This document shows positions 61,076-64,000 of a stretch of DNA of 64,000 nucleotides, in pieces. The first letter of the stretch is position 1. Every line of letters starts with the position of its first letter. The translations under genes were made by a program, and so were the position numbers. This stretch comes from Cohnella abietis (GTDB lineage: Bacteria; Bacillota; Bacilli; Paenibacillales; Paenibacillaceae). Location of the stretch: NCBI RefSeq assembly GCF_004295585.1, contig NZ_AP019400.1, positions 3,570,001 to 3,634,000 of the forward strand, in the 5' to 3' direction. Below the pieces are notes generated by a model. It was given only the letters and a program-made list of their open reading frames with translations, made no database searches and was not told where the DNA came from.

Positions 61076-62068
61076 ATGAAGCTTTTTATACGCGAGCATA
61101 TTCCACTCATCATTTTACATATCGTTCAGATGTTCCTTGTCCTCCTTATTTATTGGCTAGACGGCTATCAGAATATGCTTACGGCTCTTTATTCTGTATT
61201 TATTGGTCTTGTATTGCTCACTGGATATTTGATCTACCGATATATAAGTCACAAATCACTATATAGTAAGCTAACCGCCCCTCTAGAAACATTGGATGAT
61301 TCCATTCAGGGTGGCGGTTCTACTCCGTTGTCATCTGCATTCGACGAGCTCCTTCAAGCCCAATACGGACATTATAGGCAGCTGCTAACGATAAGAGAAA
61401 AGACCCGCAATGACCATCTCGCCTTCATGAATCAGTGGGTTCACCAGATGAAGACACCCTTATCTGTCATCCGTCTCATGATGGAGGAGGCTGATGACGA
61501 GCGTTCCGCGAGCATTCTTGAGGAAACAGCTCGAATGGAGAAGGGACTAGAAACCGTACTATACGCAGCTCGCTTAGAAACGTTCGAGCGTGATTTTCAG
61601 GTCGAGTCTGTCTCGCTTAGAGGCATTGTTGAAAATGTTATTCATGAAAATAAACGCCTCTTTATAGGGAATAAAGTGTATCCAGAGCTGCTGGTAGAGT
61701 CAGGATTAACCATCGAGAGCGATGCCAAGTGGCTTTCCTTTATGATTGGACAAGTCGTCACCAACGCAATTAAGTACTCTGCGGATTCCAATCAGAAGAT
61801 CATCTTTACTTCCTATGTAAGGGGGAAAGAAGCGATTCTGGAAATCCGTGATCATGGTATCGGAATTCCTCTAGCAGATCGGAAACGTGTGTTTCAACCG
61901 TTCTATACGGGAGATAATGGTCGCCAATACAGGGAATCGACCGGTATGGGGCTGTATTTTGCTCAAGAAATTAGTAACCGTCTCGGTCATCGAATTGAGC
62001 TGGATTCGGAAGTCGGCGTAGGCACCTCTGTAAAAATCATATTTGCATCCTACCTTACAAAGACGTAA
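61076..62068 (+). CDS. BceS-type intramembrane-sensing histidine kinase
   Basis: A 330-residue kinase with two helices (~8-27 and ~36-55) joined by about eight outside residues, so it has no external sensor; then HisKA with FMNQWVHQMKTPLSVIRL (His 123) and HATPase with NAIKYS, DHGIGI and GMGLYF. BceS kinases are controlled by contact with their BceAB transporter rather than by binding drug themselves. The ATG directly follows the regulator stop codon. Confidence 0.92.
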   Translation: MKLFIREHIPLIILHIVQMFLVLLIYWLDGYQNMLTALYSVFIGLVLLTGYLIYRYISHKSLYSKLTAPLETLDDSIQGGGSTPLSSAFDELLQAQYGHYRQLLTIREKTRNDHLAFMNQWVHQMKTPLSVIRLMMEEADDERSASILEETARMEKGLETVLYAARLETFERDFQVESVSLRGIVENVIHENKRLFIGNKVYPELLVESGLTIESDAKWLSFMIGQVVTNAIKYSADSNQKIIFTSYVRGKEAILEIRDHGIGIPLADRKRVFQPFYTGDNGRQYRESTGMGLYFAQEISNRLGHRIELDSEVGVGTSVKIIFASYLTKT

Positions 62069-62166
62069 GGAAGTTGAAAGATTATTCGATGGGACGGCTT
62101 CATCTCTTCCCGTAAACTCAATTACAGAAGCAGAGTTGACTGCACAATATAGAGGAGCGAGTAGAG

Positions 62167-62937
62167 ATGGAGATACTAAGCGTTAACCAATTAAACAAAG
62201 TCTATGGTGGGAAGGTCCCTTCCCGGGCGTTAACTGATATTAGCTTATCGATAGAGCAGGGTGAATTCGTTGGCATCATGGGCCCGTCCGGAAGTGGTAA
62301 AACGACGTTGCTCAATTTGGTTGCAGCGATTGATACGCCAACGACGGGTGAGATCCTTATTAACGGGAAAAATCCGCACAAGCTAAAGAGGAAAGAGCTT
62401 GCTCTGTTTCGTAGGAAGGAGCTTGGCTTTGTTTTCCAAGATTTCAACCTACTTAACACACTGACGGTGGAAGAAAACATCGTGCTCCCGCTAACCCTAG
62501 AGGGCGTAAAGGTCAAGGTAATGGAGGAAAAAGTAGCTGCAATTGCCGGAAAGCTTGGAATTACGAGCATACTTAAGAAGCGAACCTTCGAAATCTCCGG
62601 GGGCCAGGCGCAGCGTACAGCCATCGCGAGGGCGATGATCCATTCACCGAAGTTTCTGTTTGCGGATGAGCCTACAGGAAACCTGGATTCTAAGTCTGCC
62701 AGAGACGTTATGGAAACCTTAAGTGCCATCAACAGTGGTGACGGTACGGCTATGATGCTCGTAACGCATGACGCGGTAGCAGCGAGCTATTGTCACCGTG
62801 TAATCTTCATTAAGGATGGCCAATTATATAATGAAATTCATCGTGGGGACAGTCGGCAAGCCTTTTTCCAGAAAATCATAGACGTGCTTTCGTTGTTGGG
62901 AGGGAATGCGCATGACCTTTCGTCAATTCGCGTTTAA
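62167..62937 (+). CDS. BceA-type ABC transporter ATPase
   Basis: A 256-residue ATPase of the MacB/BceA class: Walker A GPSGSGKTT (from residue 39), Q-loop FVFQDFNLL, signature written ISGGQAQRTAIARAM (Ile for the usual Leu), Walker B FLFADEPTGNLDS and switch LVTHDAVAASYC. It drives the permease encoded next, with which it overlaps by 26 bp. BceAB-type transporters remove peptide antibiotics from lipid II-cycle targets and act as the sensor. Confidence 0.92.
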   Translation: MEILSVNQLNKVYGGKVPSRALTDISLSIEQGEFVGIMGPSGSGKTTLLNLVAAIDTPTTGEILINGKNPHKLKRKELALFRRKELGFVFQDFNLLNTLTVEENIVLPLTLEGVKVKVMEEKVAAIAGKLGITSILKKRTFEISGGQAQRTAIARAMIHSPKFLFADEPTGNLDSKSARDVMETLSAINSGDGTAMMLVTHDAVAASYCHRVIFIKDGQLYNEIHRGDSRQAFFQKIIDVLSLLGGNAHDLSSIRV

Positions 62938-64000
62938 CAACGTATTGCGCAATAAACGTACGTATGCCGCCTATTTTCTTAGTAGCGCATTTTCGGTTAT
63001 GGTTTTCTTCGTCTATGCTGTGTTTGCGTTCCACCCTGATATTGCAAATGGATCGCTCAACATCAACATCTCAACCGGATTACATTTTGCAGAAGGTTTG
63101 ATTTACGTTTTTTCCTTTTTCTTTGTTCTGTTTTCTATGAGCGCGTTTCTTAAAACTCGAAAGAAAGAATTCGGCTTAATGGTTATGCTTGGAATGACCA
63201 ATACTCAGCTGAGAACAATGGTATTTTTTGAAAATGTTCTGATTGGTTTTTTCGCAACCTTATCTGGAATTGGTATGGGATTGATTTTATCGAAAATCAT
63301 GCTGCTTGTAGCGGAGAACTCCCTGCAGCTGGATGAAGCACTCCCTTTTTACTTGCCTATTAAGGCTATGAGTCTGACTTTAGTTGCTTTTGTTGTCTTG
63401 TTTGTGCTGATTTCGTTATTCACCGTTATCATTCTCCGAGCCAATAAACTCATGGACCTTATTAAGGGCAGTACCAAACCGAAAACAGAGCCGAAATCAT
63501 CGGCTATCTTATCCTGGCTTGCTGTCCTACTTTTGGCTGGAGGCTATACGGTTGCTTTGATGGTAAAGGGAATGCTAGTCATTTATGCGATGATTCCGGT
63601 TACTTTGGTTGTCATTGTCGGCACCTATTTCTTATTCACTCAGATGAGCGTATACCTCATTCACAAAAGTAAAAACAATCGCTCCTTCTTCTGGCGCGGC
63701 ACAAATATGCTCTTTCTGTCTGATCTGGCCTATAGAATGAAGGATAACGCCCGGACGTTCTTCATGGTGGCTATCCTCTCAACCGTGGCTTTCTCGGCAA
63801 TCGGCTCTCTGGTTGGCTTTAGAACAATGGCGATTGAGATGATGATGAAGGAAAATCCTTTTGCATTCGAATATGTTACTACTGAAAATCGGGCGGATAA
63901 GGCTAAGGAGGATGTTGCTTTAATAGAAAGCTCTCTGCAAGCTGCCAAAATTGATTATCAACGACTCCAAGCATCGATGTCAGAGCAGATATCCGATTCG
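62912..64000 (+). CDS. BceB-type FtsX permease (3' partial)
   Basis: Open from ATG 62912 to the window end, 363 codons of an expected ~640. It begins MTFRQFAFNNVLRNKRTYAAYF, broken here into the standard BceB start, with a first helix, then helices 2-4 around FFFVLFSMSAFLKTRKKEFGLMVMLGM, the FtsX-family signature. The visible part covers helices 1 to about 7 and the start of the large external domain (ENRADKAKEDVALIESSL). GGGAGGG precedes the ATG, inside the ATPase gene. The start is firm; the 3' end is outside the window. Confidence 0.92.
   Translation, partial: MTFRQFAFNNVLRNKRTYAAYFLSSAFSVMVFFVYAVFAFHPDIANGSLNINISTGLHFAEGLIYVFSFFFVLFSMSAFLKTRKKEFGLMVMLGMTNTQLRTMVFFENVLIGFFATLSGIGMGLILSKIMLLVAENSLQLDEALPFYLPIKAMSLTLVAFVVLFVLISLFTVIILRANKLMDLIKGSTKPKTEPKSSAILSWLAVLLLAGGYTVALMVKGMLVIYAMIPVTLVVIVGTYFLFTQMSVYLIHKSKNNRSFFWRGTNMLFLSDLAYRMKDNARTFFMVAILSTVAFSAIGSLVGFRTMAIEMMMKENPFAFEYVTTENRADKAKEDVALIESSLQAAKIDYQRLQASMSEQISDS

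Noticed and set aside
62202..62732. 176-codon antisense frame in the BceA-type gene
   Set aside because: It is the shadow of a well-supported ABC ATPase gene, with no ribosome site or recognisable domain.
1..64000. tRNA, rRNA, intact insertion sequences or a complete prophage
   Set aside because: No cloverleaf-like sequence, rRNA segment, transposase or phage structural gene was recognised on either strand by eye.

Overview
The window looks like the chromosome of a spore-forming, low-to-mid GC Firmicute, most likely Paenibacillaceae (Paenibacillus/Cohnella-like). This rests on recognised families: the LutB/LutC lactate system with a GntR regulator, the spore-type diadenylate cyclase CdaS, an accessory SecA, a YesM/YesN two-component pair beside a sugar ABC transporter, a stalk-domain (copper amine oxidase N-like) protein fused to a GH18-like domain, a bacterial nitric oxide synthase, a XerS-type recombinase, and strong AGGAGG ribosome binding sites. 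No tRNA, rRNA or CRISPR array was seen.

Layout. 1-2.6 kb: lactate utilisation (lutB partial, lutC, GntR regulator). 2.7-9.3 kb: a lipoprotein, accessory SecA, dGTPase-like HD protein, SDR, membrane polysaccharide deacetylase. 9.3-17.1 kb: mostly minus-strand MFS, CdaS, ABC-F and a GIY-YIG/DUF2087 pair, with small plus-strand enzymes between. 17.3-20.2 kb: membrane protein, HisC, a GrpB-DinB fusion. 20.3-29.1 kb: signalling block with a large hybrid histidine kinase and its regulator, and an ABC exporter-regulator-kinase operon. 29.3-30.5 kb: HD phosphohydrolase and GNAT. 30.8-38.5 kb: GH130 phosphorylase, solute-binding protein, two permeases and a YesMN-type pair, forming a glycan uptake locus without its own ATPase. 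38.6-51 kb: stalk/GH18 protein, Nudix, lipoprotein, a 17-unit 51-bp tandem array, an ArsR/OYE pair, an MFS/ArsR divergent pair, phosphatase, CapA, fumarase. 51.2-58.6 kb: a repeat- and pseudogene-rich stretch with two near-identical dif-like repeats, the tail of a dead tyrosine recombinase, YcaQ, MDR dehydrogenase/TetR and a XerS-like recombinase. 58.9-64 kb: nos, a thiamine-binding-like protein and a BceRSAB-type module, the last gene cut by the window edge.

Most unusual structure. (1) Two tandem arrays with an exact 51-bp period, at 14052-14204 (3 units) and 42725-43591 (17 units). They differ in sequence but share an AATTAG anchor, a dyad bounded by CC and GG, and a position at the 3' side of convergent genes. 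(2) Two directly repeated ~100-bp elements at 51602 and 55588, each starting with an 11-6-11 palindrome whose right arm resembles the XerD half of the B. subtilis dif site. They bound about 4 kb that carries a tyrosine recombinase remnant beside the right copy; a third, single palindrome lies upstream of nos and near the xerS-like gene.
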